Positions 40,262 to 49,046 are shown, counted from the first letter of the stretch. The stretch is 64,000 nt of DNA from Thalassobacillus sp043497085 (GCA_043497085.1 JBIEKI010000018.1); one strand, 5' to 3'. The notes: generated from the sequence alone by a model not told the origin. Program-made: numbers and translations.

Positions 40262-41254
40262 CTAATCCCTGGCCATCCGTTCCCACTTTCTCAAATATGG
40301 ATAAGGGTCGAACGACCATTCGCTATAGCCGTTATCTTTATACATACCATAATGCAAATGAGGTGGAAACTTGCCTGAGGTACCTGGAGGCCCATAGCCT
40401 GTGGCTCCAACAGAACCGATGACATCCCCAGGTTTGACGACATCACCGACACTCACCCCGTCTTCAAAACCATTCAAGTGAGCATAGTAGTGATAGATGT
40501 TAAAGATATCCCGGATTCCGATGCGCCATCCGCCATATCTATTCCAGCCTTTCATTTCAATGACCCCATAAGTGGTGGATTGCACAGGTACGCCATAATT
40601 AGCGAAGATATCTGTACCTTCATGAATCCTTCTTCCCCCGAAACCTCGTGCATCACCCCATGTGCTTCGGTAGCTATAGTTGGCATGGAGCGGCACAGGA
40701 AAGTTACGGTCAGTTAGATGGATAGTACCAAAATGCTTAAAGACACGTGCATTATTCATGATTGTTTGGACACTCAAATCCCGATGGTAATACTGCCATA
40801 AAGCTATTTTAATATCGTCAGGAGTATGACCAAAGGAAGAAAGGTATGATGCGATGCTATATAACACATCCTCATCGTTATTTTTATCTGCTATTCCATC
40901 ACCATTCCCGTCATTGCCCCAACCATTGAACATTTCTGTAATTAATGGAGATTGCTGCGCCGTTTGGTTTGGGTTGTCCAATCCATTCCAGAATACATTT
41001 TCTGGCTGAATAGCGGTTACTCTGCCCTCAGGGAGGTCTTCATTAACCTGACGTTCAAATTGATCTACTGCGGCCAGGTAGTACCAGGGTATGAGCGTAG
41101 TAGCAGCAGTTTTTTTATATAATTCCATACGGGTTTGATTTTCTTCTTTTTTTAACTCTTCTTCGCTTTTTTCTGCTCCAAAAGTAATCGAGCAAAAGAG
41201 GTTTCCTGCAAACATTAAGAGCAGGAAGAGAAGTATAGTTGTTCGTTTCATCAT
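40262..41254 (-). CDS. lytH: LytH/YunA-type M23 sporulation peptidase
   Basis: A 330-residue secreted or membrane-anchored protein with an N-terminal hydrophobic signal (ILLFLLLMFAGNLFCSI). It has a linker domain including YLAAVDQFERQVNEDLPEG and a C-terminal M23 (LytM-like) Zn-peptidase domain: HEGTDIFANYG, YYAHLNG, and HLHYGMY with the Zn-ligand His residues. In B. subtilis LytH is an endopeptidase that trims L-Ala side chains in spore cortex under sigma-K control; it lies in the same position (yunA). lipA (yutB), its neighbour in B. subtilis, is not here. Confidence 0.85.
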   Translation of the reverse strand: MMKRTTILLFLLLMFAGNLFCSITFGAEKSEEELKKEENQTRMELYKKTAATTLIPWYYLAAVDQFERQVNEDLPEGRVTAIQPENVFWNGLDNPNQTAQQSPLITEMFNGWGNDGNGDGIADKNNDEDVLYSIASYLSSFGHTPDDIKIALWQYYHRDLSVQTIMNNARVFKHFGTIHLTDRNFPVPLHANYSYRSTWGDARGFGGRRIHEGTDIFANYGVPVQSTTYGVIEMKGWNRYGGWRIGIRDIFNIYHYYAHLNGFEDGVSVGDVVKPGDVIGSVGATGYGPPGTSGKFPPHLHYGMYKDNGYSEWSFDPYPYLRKWERMARD

Positions 41255-41338
41255 TCGTCACTCCAACCAATTGATAACCTTAGTTTGTGAAATGCCGGTC
41301 TCAACTATTTATGGAAAATAAGTGAAACAGAAAAAAGA

Positions 41339-41374
41339 AAAAAACAGGAAAGTGGCCATTCACTTTCCTGCCTA
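41339..41374. terminator. Terminator of the YhcN-type lipoprotein gene (minus strand)
   Basis: CAGGAAAGTG GCCATT CACTTTCCTG, with an A-run on its left that gives a U-run on the minus-strand transcript. Confidence 0.88.
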
Positions 41375-41378
41375 TTAC

Positions 41379-42026
41379 TTAGCGCCCCATCATCCCATTT
41401 TTTGAGTCTCTTGGGTCTGTTTTTGATTTTGTTTCATCATTATAGGTTGATTCACCCTGGGGAGCCTGGCGCATCCGCTTAATGGCATTTTCAAGCACGT
41501 TGTCATAATTTTCATCATTAATACTTGAGTTACTTAAGCTTTGGATGTCCCCGAAAGATTGTTCCTGGTCAGAGACATAGACTTCATAGTAGCGGGGCAC
41601 AAGACTGAGTGCTGTCTTTTTGACCATATCAGCTGCCTGGTTACGGTCTACCTCTTCAGCTTTCTCATAAGCGATCAGCACTTCATCATCTGTTACCAAT
41701 GTCCCTGCATTCGTAATTTCATCCATGGTTAAAATCATTTTCGTTATCATATCCGCCGTTTCTTCCCGGTTCACTCTTGTAGAATAATCCCCCTGTGGGT
41801 CCACCTGACTTTTATCATAACGGACATACCCTAACTGATCAGTCATATCTCCGTCACCATCCCGTTCAGCAGGTGACTGGTAGTTATCCATAGCATTTCC
41901 GTTCAATGCTCCTTGGTTATTATCTTTGTTGCCGTAACGATCCATCGCGTTTTCATCTTCTTGTGCTGCACATCCTCCCAGCAATATACCGCTGATCAAG
42001 ATGGAAGCTGCAAAGGTTTTATTCAC
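41379..42026 (-). CDS. yutC: YhcN/YlaJ-family spore lipoprotein (YutC)
   Basis: A 215-residue lipoprotein with signal FAASILISGILLGGC (lipobox LGGC). It has a low-complexity Asn/Asp-rich region (~25-65) and then a YhcN/YlaJ domain: RVNREETADMITKMILTMDEITNAGTLVTDDEVLIAYE ... PRYYEVYVSDQE. The family is linked to spores and germination. The homologue in B. subtilis (yutC) is in the same place. Ribosome site AAGGAGG; monocistronic. Confidence 0.85.
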   Translation of the reverse strand: MNKTFAASILISGILLGGCAAQEDENAMDRYGNKDNNQGALNGNAMDNYQSPAERDGDGDMTDQLGYVRYDKSQVDPQGDYSTRVNREETADMITKMILTMDEITNAGTLVTDDEVLIAYEKAEEVDRNQAADMVKKTALSLVPRYYEVYVSDQEQSFGDIQSLSNSSINDENYDNVLENAIKRMRQAPQGESTYNDETKSKTDPRDSKNGMMGR

Positions 42027-42165
42027 TGGATTTCCTCCTTGTTTTAAATGCTCCCCATGTGATTATTTTTTAGCGAAACAGGAGATTTCATACGAATTAA
42101 ATATTCCCTGTGACGGCAAAGCGAAAAGTATGATAAAATTTAGTTAATTGTAAGAGGTGATGGTA

Positions 42166-42438
42166 ATGATTGAATTGTTTGGTAAACAATATGAAATCGT
42201 GAGAGATTATAGAAATGGTTATCAGGCGGAAGCTTTAGAGCAACGATTCAGTGATATTTTGAGCAAGTATGATTATATTGTCGGTGATTGGGGTTATGGT
42301 CAGCTTCGTTTGCGGGGATTTTATGATGATCAGAATCCGAAAGCTACCTTTGATACAAAAATCAGTACACTCGAGGATTATTTATACGAGTATTGTAATT
42401 TCGGGTGTGCATACTTTTTGTTGAAAAAAACCAATTAA
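42166..42438 (+). CDS. yutD: YutD family protein (DUF1027)
   Basis: A 90-residue single-domain protein of the YutD family, found in Bacilli and of unknown function. Typical segments: LFGKQYEIVRDYRNGYQAEALEQRFSDILSKYDYIVGDWGYGQLRLRGFY and the C-terminal LEDYLYEYCNFGCAYFLLKK with two nearby Cys. ATG 42166 follows AAGAGGTGATG. A bidirectional terminator separates it from the convergent DUF3055 gene. Confidence 0.88.
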   Translation: MIELFGKQYEIVRDYRNGYQAEALEQRFSDILSKYDYIVGDWGYGQLRLRGFYDDQNPKATFDTKISTLEDYLYEYCNFGCAYFLLKKTN

Positions 42439-42478
42439 AAAACCCTTCTTTGGCTCGAGGCTAAAGAAGGGTTTTTAT
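42436..42478. terminator. Bidirectional terminator, yutD / DUF3055 gene
   Basis: AAAAACCCTTCTTT ... AAAGAAGGGTTTTTA with a GC loop. Confidence 0.93.
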
Positions 42479-42485
42479 ATGTGTG

Positions 42486-42755
42486 TTAAATGGCTTCTCT
42501 TAAAAATTCACGAAGTTCGTCAGCGTCAATTTCATTTAAGTTGAAGGCATGTTCCAGGTAGCCTGGCTCTTCGATGTCATCATGACCGATAATTGCAAAG
42601 CGGTTTCCTTGAATATCGAGAACCAAAGTCTTCCCATAATAGCGGCTTGTTTTCACAAGTGCCAGATCATGACGATGGGTTGCTCCCATGAAGCTTACGA
42701 AACGTGTATCGCTTTTTTCTTTTTCATCATAGAGAAAGAAACGTTCCTCTTCCAT
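42486..42755 (-). CDS. DUF3055-type small conserved protein
   Basis: An 89-residue acidic protein (MEEERFFLYDEKEKSDTRFVSFMGA ... TLVLDIQGNRFAIIGHDDIEEPGYLEHAF). I match it to the DUF3055 family of Firmicutes from memory. No catalytic motif or known role. Starts 13 bases after the glpX stop codon, behind AAGGAGG, and is presumably co-transcribed with glpX, an association I recall in other Bacillaceae. Confidence 0.7.
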   Translation of the reverse strand: MEEERFFLYDEKEKSDTRFVSFMGATHRHDLALVKTSRYYGKTLVLDIQGNRFAIIGHDDIEEPGYLEHAFNLNEIDADELREFLREAI

Positions 42756-42768
42756 TTCCGATTCCTCC

Positions 42769-43743
42769 TTATTCTTCATTCATCACCAAGTGAGGTTTAT
42801 GTGAAAGGTGATGGTGAGCTTTTACAAAACGAACGGTCTTCGTTTTGGCGCGCATGACGATTGAATCTGTTTCGGTCAAATCACCGCCCAGGAATTTTAC
42901 ACCGTTTAAGAGTTCACCTTCTGTCACACCTGTAGCGGCAAAAATGGCGTCGTCGCTTTTGACTAAATCGTCCATCGTCAATAGCTGAAGCGGATCCTCT
43001 AACCCCATCGTTTTACAACGTTCACTTTCGGCATCATTTTGAGGTGCTAACCTAGCCTGCATATCGCCATCTAAACTCTTGATCGCCGCAGCGGAAATCA
43101 CTCCTTCTGGAGCTCCACCTCTGCCTACGAATAAGTCTACGCCTGTATGAGGGAGGCATGTGGCGATTGATGCACCTACATCACCATCACCAAATAACTT
43201 GACCCTGGCACCTTTTTGAATTACTCGCTGGATAAGGTCTTCATGTCGGTCACGTTCCTGGATAATGACAGTCAGGTCTCTTACTCGTTTGTTATTGGCA
43301 CGGGCAACGATATCAATGGTACGCTCGATCGGGTCATCAAGATGAATAAGCCCTTTGGCATTTTTTCCAACAGCAATTTTATCCATATACATATCCGGGG
43401 CATGAAGAAGGGCACCGCGTTCTGCTGCTGCTATGACAGCCATTGCATTATTATGGCCTTTTGCGACAATATTTGTTCCTTCCAGCGGGTCGACAGCAAT
43501 ATCTACTGCAGGACCTGTCTTGTTCCCTAGTTCTTCACCTATATAAAGCATCGGTGCTTCATCTAATTCGCCTTCTCCGATCACTACGACACCTTCCATA
43601 GCAACCGAATCAAACATAGCTCTCATGGCTGAGGTAGCTGCGTCATCCGCATTGATCTTATCCCCACGGCCCATCCATTGGGCTGAGGCTATGGCAGCTG
43701 CTTCGGTTACACGTACTAATTCTAATGCAAGTTCTCTATCCAA
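42769..43743 (-). CDS. glpX: Class II fructose-1,6-bisphosphatase GlpX
   Basis: A 324-residue class II FBPase for gluconeogenesis. Metal and substrate motifs are intact: GRGDKINADDAA, EGELDEAPMLYIGEE, and DIAVDPLEGTNIVAKG. The LFVGRGGAPEGVISAAAIK and IFAATGVTEGELLNGV segments are typical of GlpX. Upstream gene of the glpX-DUF3055 pair. It is a glycolysis/gluconeogenesis switch enzyme, and no cre or CggR site was recognised in its short upstream region. Confidence 0.95.
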   Translation of the reverse strand: MDRELALELVRVTEAAAIASAQWMGRGDKINADDAATSAMRAMFDSVAMEGVVVIGEGELDEAPMLYIGEELGNKTGPAVDIAVDPLEGTNIVAKGHNNAMAVIAAAERGALLHAPDMYMDKIAVGKNAKGLIHLDDPIERTIDIVARANNKRVRDLTVIIQERDRHEDLIQRVIQKGARVKLFGDGDVGASIATCLPHTGVDLFVGRGGAPEGVISAAAIKSLDGDMQARLAPQNDAESERCKTMGLEDPLQLLTMDDLVKSDDAIFAATGVTEGELLNGVKFLGGDLTETDSIVMRAKTKTVRFVKAHHHLSHKPHLVMNEE

Positions 43744-43892
43744 TTATTTCTCCTCCGATACGTTAAAGTCCTTATATATGATAGCAGAGTTTGTATAACT
43801 ACGTAAATATGCATCCTTTTCCTGTTATGTATGTAAATGTGATATCATGATGAATGAATTAGGTTATGATGCAATTGGATGGAGGTGCGGTT

Positions 43893-44330
43893 ATGTATTT
43901 TGTAGACAGAAAAAAAATTGAAAGTACATTACTTTATATGGAAGGTCTCACTAATGAATATCAAAATCATACGTTTGATTCGTTTTTAGAAAAGTTAAGC
44001 CTGGAGCGAATCACACATATGACGATTGAATCGGTCATTGATGTAGGAAATATGATGATTGATGGATTCATTATGCGTGACCCGGGGAGCTATGAGGATA
44101 TTATTGATATTCTTACCGATGAAAAAGTCATTCCTGAAGCTCATCAGGAAAAATTCAAGTCTTTTATACGTCTTCGAAAAATGCTTGTCCAAGAGTACCT
44201 GGACATTAATCATGAGGCTATCCATTCTATTTGGGAAAATTCCAGAGAGGTCATTGAAATATTCCCTGCAGCCGTAAGAAGGTATCTGGATGAGGAACTT
44301 GGCCCGGTTTCTGCTTTCTCTAACTCATAA
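43893..44330 (+). CDS. yutE: YutE: DUF86 / HepT-like HEPN protein
   Basis: A 145-residue HEPN-fold protein of the DUF86 (HepT-like) family. HepT toxins are ribonucleases with an R-x4-6-H-x-Y motif and pair with MNT antitoxins. Here the region reads RKMLVQEYLDI, with Gln at the His position. No MNT-type nucleotidyltransferase gene is adjacent. It is therefore unlikely to be an active toxin; housekeeping YutE proteins of Bacilli form their own branch of unknown role. The start at 43893 is set by ATGGAGGTG. Confidence 0.8.
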   Translation: MYFVDRKKIESTLLYMEGLTNEYQNHTFDSFLEKLSLERITHMTIESVIDVGNMMIDGFIMRDPGSYEDIIDILTDEKVIPEAHQEKFKSFIRLRKMLVQEYLDINHEAIHSIWENSREVIEIFPAAVRRYLDEELGPVSAFSNS

Positions 44331-44418
44331 ACTGTGACAATATTACAAATTATAGGATTATAAATTTACTCTCTCCTCCCTATTCTTTATAATGGAAGAA
44401 AGAAGAGGTGATGGGTAA

Positions 44419-45048
44419 ATGAAGCAATCCTCTACCAAAGATATGATTCTGCTTTTGTTGAAAAAAAACAAAAGTCTTACAATAGCGGAACTCGCTGAAA
44501 AAGTTGCAATATCTGAAATAGCTGTACGTAAGCATATTCATTTTTTAGAACATAATAATCTTGTCAAAGCAAGAGTGGTCCGTCAGCCAATCGGTCGACC
44601 AGTGAACTATTATGAACTGAGTGTGAAAGGCCAGGAAGCTTTTACGAACCATTACGAATCCTTTTCCGTCGAACTGTTGAATGATATCGAAAAGCTTTAT
44701 GGAAAAACGATGGTATATGAGTTGTTCAACCATCGTTCTGAACGGATAGAAGAAGAATACAAGCGGCATATGACCTCGGAGTCCTTCCAGGCCCGGGTAG
44801 AAGAGCTCGCGGAAATACAGGAACAGAAAGGGTATATGGTAGAATTAGAAAAGCAAAACGACAAAGCTTATACCCTAAAACAGTATAACTGTCCTATTTG
44901 GAATATAGCGCAGCATTATAAGAGCATATGCGGACATGAAGTTAAACTGTTTTCTGACGTTTTAGCGGATAGTGATGTAAGGGCAGAAAAGACGATGATA
45001 TCAGGGGAAGCCTGTTGCACTTTTCAAATTACCCAAAAAAGCCAATGA
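44419..45048 (+). CDS. SufR-like winged-helix regulator with Cys ligands
   Basis: A 209-residue regulator. The N-terminal winged helix (residues 6-70, LTIAELAEKVAISEIAVRKHIHFLEHNNLV) is followed by a dimerisation helix region and a C-terminal Cys cluster: Cys158, Cys171, Cys199, Cys200. The spacing C-x12-C-x27-C-C matches the Fe-S site of SufR (C-x12-C ... final Cys about 28 residues on) except for the third cyanobacterial Cys. SufR senses clusters and controls suf operons. The suf operon is 12 kb upstream, with a long dyad before sufC. Cluster binding and target are inferred. Confidence 0.75.
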   Translation: MKQSSTKDMILLLLKKNKSLTIAELAEKVAISEIAVRKHIHFLEHNNLVKARVVRQPIGRPVNYYELSVKGQEAFTNHYESFSVELLNDIEKLYGKTMVYELFNHRSERIEEEYKRHMTSESFQARVEELAEIQEQKGYMVELEKQNDKAYTLKQYNCPIWNIAQHYKSICGHEVKLFSDVLADSDVRAEKTMISGEACCTFQITQKSQ

Positions 45049-45087
45049 TCTCTTCTCGCACTATAGGTGCGGGAATTTTTCTTTTTA
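45049..45087 (+). terminator. Terminator of the SufR-like gene
   Basis: TTCTCGCAC TATAG GTGCGGGAATTTTTC. Confidence 0.85.
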
Positions 45088-45163
45088 GAATCAAGTGGTT
45101 GAAATAAATGGATCATTTTAATAACGCATGTATTAACCTTTAAGTTAGAAAGCAGGTGGAAGA

Positions 45164-45934
45164 ATGAAAAATTATCAAGCCTATCTGATTGATTTAGATG
45201 GGACCATGTACCGAGGATCGGAACGTATTGAAGCTGCATCAGACTTTGTTAAAAAATTGAATGAGAAGAAGCTGCCTCATCTATTTGTAACTAATAATTC
45301 CTCCAGACGTCCCGAACAAGTCGCTGCGAAGTTAACTCATATGGATATTCCAGCTGTAAAAGAACAGGTTTACACTACTAGTATGGCTACCGCTCAGTAT
45401 ATCAAAGATCAGCATCCCGGTGCTGATGTATACGCGATTGGTGAAGAAGGGCTGCTGACAGCTTTAAAAGAAGCAGGGCTTAATCTGGTAGAGGATAATG
45501 CTGATTATGTGGTAATTGGTATTGATAGAGGCATCACCTATGAAAAATTGGCGACAGCTTGCCTGAATGTCCGTAATGGCGCAGTTTTCTTATCTACAAA
45601 TGGTGACGTTGCTATTCCGACAGAACAGGGCATGTTGCCAGGAAATGGATCGTTAACATCTGTCGTTACCGTAAGTACCGGTGTCGAACCGGTATTTATC
45701 GGTAAACCTGAACCGATTATCATGGAGCAAGCCATGCAGACATTAGGATATGATAAAAACGAAGTATTGATGGTTGGGGATAATTACAATACGGATATTA
45801 AAGCAGGTATGAATGCGGGTATAGATACCTTGATGGTATTTACCGGAGTCACCTCAAAAGAAGATTTAAAAAGTTATAACGAGCAGCCGACGTATACGAT
45901 CGATTCATTAGAGACCTGGATCACTCGTTTGTAA
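45164..45934 (+). CDS. yutF: HAD-superfamily (subfamily IIA) phosphatase YutF
   Basis: A 256-residue NagD-type HAD phosphatase. Motif I DLDGTMYRG, motif II VTNNSSR, and the C-terminal motif KPEPIIMEQAM ... MVGDNYNTDIKAGMNAGIDTLMVFTGV are intact, with the large C2 cap of subfamily IIA between. B. subtilis YutF hydrolyses small phosphoesters in vitro; the in vivo substrate is unknown. Shares a terminator with the convergent pgpA-like gene. Confidence 0.9.
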   Translation: MKNYQAYLIDLDGTMYRGSERIEAASDFVKKLNEKKLPHLFVTNNSSRRPEQVAAKLTHMDIPAVKEQVYTTSMATAQYIKDQHPGADVYAIGEEGLLTALKEAGLNLVEDNADYVVIGIDRGITYEKLATACLNVRNGAVFLSTNGDVAIPTEQGMLPGNGSLTSVVTVSTGVEPVFIGKPEPIIMEQAMQTLGYDKNEVLMVGDNYNTDIKAGMNAGIDTLMVFTGVTSKEDLKSYNEQPTYTIDSLETWITRL

Positions 45935-45936
45935 GT

Positions 45937-45979
45937 AAAGAAGCCGTATATCCTTTTTGGATAAACGGCTTCTTTATCT
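45937..45979. terminator. Bidirectional terminator, yutF / pgpA-like gene
   Basis: AAAGAAGCCGTATATCC TTTT GGATAAACGGCTTCTTT with U-rich flanks. Confidence 0.92.
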
Positions 45980-46498
45980 TTATTCGTCGTCCTCTGCTTC
46001 TTCTTCTCCGACTGCGCTGTGTGCCAAACGGCTTGATGCAGCAGCTGCGATGGCCCCGACAATATCATCAAGGAACGTATGGCATTCCCTGGTTGATTTA
46101 TCATTCAGTTTTTTCAAAATACCAGGTTTTTGTTTATCGATATAACCATAATTTGTGAAACCGATTGATCCATATACGTTTACAATAGATAGGGCGATGA
46201 TTTCATCGACTCCATAAAGCCCTTCGTCTTTATCAATGGTACTTTGCAATGGTTCTTCGAGACCTCTTTGTTCCGCTAATACATCCAGTTGGATTCCGGT
46301 CAGAATCGCATTTTGCACCTCGCGTTTTGTGAGTACTTTTTCTACATTAAAGCGGCACTCTTCAATCGTAAGATCGTCATGATACTTGGACTGTAAGTAA
46401 TAGACCAATTCAGATATATCATTAATGGTCACTCCGCGTTCATTTAACCATTCACGTGCTTTTTTTTCTAATTGACTCATTTTTCTATCTTCATTCAT
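45980..46498 (-). CDS. yutG: Phosphatidylglycerophosphatase A-type protein (YutG)
   Basis: A ~172-residue PgpA-family protein. Signatures: DEIIALSIVNVYGSIGFTNYGYIDKQKPGI and CHTFLDDIVGAIAAAASSRLAH, where Asp residues bind Mg2+. PgpA enzymes dephosphorylate phosphatidylglycerophosphate, but the Gram-positive YutG branch lacks the usual transmembrane content and its substrate is unproven. A longer open frame upstream is excluded, because AGGGAGGT lies 14 bases before ATG 46498. That spacing is long, and ATG 46480 (MSQLEKKAREWL) is the alternative. Confidence 0.8.
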   Translation of the reverse strand: MNEDRKMSQLEKKAREWLNERGVTINDISELVYYLQSKYHDDLTIEECRFNVEKVLTKREVQNAILTGIQLDVLAEQRGLEEPLQSTIDKDEGLYGVDEIIALSIVNVYGSIGFTNYGYIDKQKPGILKKLNDKSTRECHTFLDDIVGAIAAAASSRLAHSAVGEEEAEDDE

Positions 46499-46620
46499 AT
46501 ATACTCTATTGACCTCCCTTTTATAAAATAAGCTTCCCTCACGTATGGAAGATAAAACATAAGGTTCATTCTTTTGGTGTATTGGTCTATTATAGCATGA
46601 TGAATAGGAGTGCATGCGTA

Positions 46621-47586
46621 GTGGAAGAAATTTTATCCGATTATATCGATATCAAAAATACATCCATTGTGGAGTATGATCAGAAGCGGGGCTATGTTTA
46701 CCAGGGAGAAGTGTATTTTGTCCTCCCTGCATACGGTAAGGAAGAAGTTTATCAAGAACTTCAGCATGCATGTAATTTCTTGTATCAAGCAGGATTGAAA
46801 AATATTGTCTGCCCTATCCGTGTTAGTGAAAGTCGCTACCAAATCAACAAAAACCAACGCAGTTACGTCATTGGTAAAACTGCTTCAGATTCTTCTTTAA
46901 GTGACCTGGCATCTGCTCATGAATTGGCGCGTTTCCATGAGCTTGGTGCCAACTATCCCTATCACCTGCCTAACCTTTCCAGTTATGGACAATGGAAAAC
47001 ACTGTGGGGAAATCGAATTGACCATTTTGAAGATTTGATACAACAATGGCATAAGCAACGGCCAGTAGGTGACATGCATCGACTGTGGATCGACACAGCT
47101 CCTTATATTATTGGTCTAGGTGAAAATGCTATCCAATACGTACAAGAGAGTGAACAAGAGACACGTCATCAACAAAAAGATCAGGCAACCTTCACTTTTG
47201 ATAGATATCCATCACTTTCCCAGCGTCTGATCTGGTTCGATCAAATTAGATATGACCATCCTGTGCGCGACCTTGCAGAAGCTCTGCGGTATAAAATGAT
47301 AACTGGTCGGCCAACCGAAGAGCTCACCGCGTTTTTTTATGATTATCATACAAGATCACCTTTATCCATATTCGGTTTGCGACTATTGTATGCCAGATTG
47401 CTCTTCCCGGTTCACTTGCTTGATAAGTATGAGGAAGTTTACAGTAATCCATTTGATGAAAAATCAGTTAAGGAAACTAAACTTCTGTTCAAGCGGCAAA
47501 GGCGTTATGAGCATCAGCTGCATCGTTTCTATCAGGCATTAGGTATCAATACAAAAGAGTTGAAAATTCCTGTACTTGATTGGTGA
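46621..47586 (+). CDS. yutH: Spore coat-associated kinase-like protein YutH
   Basis: A ~321-residue protein of the CotS/YutH group, spore-coat proteins with an aminoglycoside-phosphotransferase-like kinase fold. Visible: the N-terminal strand-rich lobe (GYVYQGEVYFVLPAYG), YVIGKTASD, ARFHELGANYPYHLP, and a C-terminal WFDQIRYDHPVRDLAEALRYKM block. The kinase catalytic HxD loop and DFG-like motif are not clear, so it is probably a structural pseudokinase. Start GTG 46621 behind ATAGGAG. Homologue in B. subtilis is in the same order (yutF-G-H). Confidence 0.8.
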   Translation: MEEILSDYIDIKNTSIVEYDQKRGYVYQGEVYFVLPAYGKEEVYQELQHACNFLYQAGLKNIVCPIRVSESRYQINKNQRSYVIGKTASDSSLSDLASAHELARFHELGANYPYHLPNLSSYGQWKTLWGNRIDHFEDLIQQWHKQRPVGDMHRLWIDTAPYIIGLGENAIQYVQESEQETRHQQKDQATFTFDRYPSLSQRLIWFDQIRYDHPVRDLAEALRYKMITGRPTEELTAFFYDYHTRSPLSIFGLRLLYARLLFPVHLLDKYEEVYSNPFDEKSVKETKLLFKRQRRYEHQLHRFYQALGINTKELKIPVLDW

Positions 47587-47590
47587 AAAG

Positions 47591-47637
47591 TGACTTTCCT
47601 TGTAACCCGTAATGGGTTTCGGGGGAAGTTTTTTCTT
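47591..47637 (+). terminator. Terminator after yutH
   Basis: ACTTTCC...AACCCGTAATGGGTT...GGGGAAGTTTTTTC, a two-part stem ending in a T-run. Confidence 0.75.
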
Positions 47638-47702
47638 TCCCTGGTAAGCTTGTGCTAAAATCATGGGTAAGCTACATATTTAACGAGGGAAGGGGAATGG
47701 TT

Positions 47703-48668
47703 ATGACAAAACCCAAAGTTTTTATTGCACGGAAACTCTCAGAGGAAGTAGTGAATCAGTTTAAAGAATCCCTGGATATTACCATGTGGGAAGACACTGA
47801 TGAACCTGTTGATCGGGATAGGTTGTTAGAAGAAGCAGCGAGATGCGATGGGTTAGTCACCATGCTTACTGATCAAGTCGATAACGAATTGTTGGCCCGG
47901 GGCGAGCGATTAAAAATCGTAGCTAATATGGCTGTGGGTTATGACAATGTAGATGTCCAAGCCGCAACTGAATATGGCATCCAGGTGACCAATACTCCTG
48001 ATGTGTTAACAGAAACAACTGCTGATTTAACGTTCGCCTTGATGATGGCAACTGCCAGAAGGCTTATCGAGGCTAACGAAGTGATCAAAGAAGGCAACTG
48101 GAAAAACTGGTCGCCATTATTTTTAGCCGGTACGGATGTCCATCATAAGACCATAGGTATTGTTGGAATGGGGAGAATTGGGGAAGCTGTAGCCCGAAGA
48201 GCAAAAGGGTTTGGGATGGATATATTATACCACAACCGCTCAAGAAAGGAAGAAGCGGAGAAGGAGCTCGGAGCTTCTTACTATAGTTTTGATGCGTTGA
48301 TTGAGACAGCAGACTATATTGTTTGTTTAGCCCCTTTGAGTGAAGACACAAAAGGGATATTTAACGAAGAAGCATTCAAAAAGATGAAAAACAGTGCTAT
48401 CTTCATCAATGCCTCCAGGGGAGCATTGGTGAATGAGAATGCATTATATCAAGCCCTTATAAACGGAGAGTTGAAAGCTGCGGGATTAGATGTATTTGAA
48501 AAAGAACCTATTGATGAACAGCACCCATTACTAAAGCTGGATCAAGTACTCTGTCTTCCACATATCGGTTCAGCTAGTGTGGAAACCCGAAAAGCGATGA
48601 TGGAACTCAGCTTAGAAAACGTCCAACACGTGCTTAATGGGCAAAAAGCAAAAACTCCTGTAAATTGA
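47703..48668 (+). CDS. D-isomer 2-hydroxyacid dehydrogenase (glyoxylate/hydroxypyruvate reductase type)
   Basis: A 321-residue NAD(P)-dependent dehydrogenase. Rossmann motif GIVGMGRIGEAVARRAKGFG; catalytic Arg in INASRGALVNE, Glu in DVFEKEPID and His in LPHIGSASVETR. VANMAVGYDNVDV and WKNWSPLFLAGTDVHHKT resemble glyoxylate/hydroxypyruvate reductases and glycerate dehydrogenases. Exact substrate not determined. The ATG at 47703 is chosen because AAGGGGA is 7 bases upstream. Monocistronic; not part of the usual yut order, so possibly a lineage-specific insertion. Confidence 0.85.
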   Translation: MTKPKVFIARKLSEEVVNQFKESLDITMWEDTDEPVDRDRLLEEAARCDGLVTMLTDQVDNELLARGERLKIVANMAVGYDNVDVQAATEYGIQVTNTPDVLTETTADLTFALMMATARRLIEANEVIKEGNWKNWSPLFLAGTDVHHKTIGIVGMGRIGEAVARRAKGFGMDILYHNRSRKEEAEKELGASYYSFDALIETADYIVCLAPLSEDTKGIFNEEAFKKMKNSAIFINASRGALVNENALYQALINGELKAAGLDVFEKEPIDEQHPLLKLDQVLCLPHIGSASVETRKAMMELSLENVQHVLNGQKAKTPVN

Positions 48669-48774
48669 GCGTAGCATTCGTCTGAAGTGAAGGTTAAAAA
48701 AGACTATATCAGCATTTAAGTCAGAATGCTACTGAGTTAGAGGCTTAGGATCTCATTCCATGAAAATTAAACAA

Positions 48775-48808
48775 AGAAAGGGGCTGTCCCGGAAGGACAG
48801 CCCCGTAA
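48775..48808. terminator. Terminator between the dehydrogenase and the NifU-like gene
   Basis: GGGGCTGTCC CGGAA GGACAGCCCC; AAAGAAA on its left gives a U-rich tail for the minus-strand gene. Confidence 0.85.
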
Positions 48809-48824
48809 TGTTAGTATAGTGTTA

Positions 48825-49046
48825 TTAAAATACCTGTTCCACTTCACGAATACCTGGCACTTCTTCAACTAGTGCACGTTCGATACCTGCTTTTAAAGTG
48901 ATGGTAGAACTTGGGCAGCTTCCGCATGCACCCATTAGACGTAGACGGACGATTCCTTCTTCGACATCTACCAATTCCACATCTCCACCGTCACGAAGTA
49001 AAAATGGACGCAGCTTATTCAGTACTTCTTGAACTTGAGATTGCAT
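48825..49046 (-). CDS. yutI: NifU C-terminal domain protein YutI
   Basis: A 73-residue protein consisting only of the NifU C-terminal (Nfu) domain. The cluster-binding CxxC is in LMGACGSCPSSTITLKAGIERALVEEVPGI. Nfu proteins accept Fe-S clusters from the Suf scaffold and deliver them to target enzymes. Ribosome site AAGGGGAAG. Together with the A-type carrier at 51152 and sufCDSUB this completes a typical Bacillus Fe-S pathway. Confidence 0.95.
   Translation of the reverse strand: MQSQVQEVLNKLRPFLLRDGGDVELVDVEEGIVRLRLMGACGSCPSSTITLKAGIERALVEEVPGIREVEQVF

Noticed and set aside
43893..44330. HepT-MNT toxin-antitoxin module
   Set aside because: No adjacent nucleotidyltransferase antitoxin and the catalytic His is Gln.
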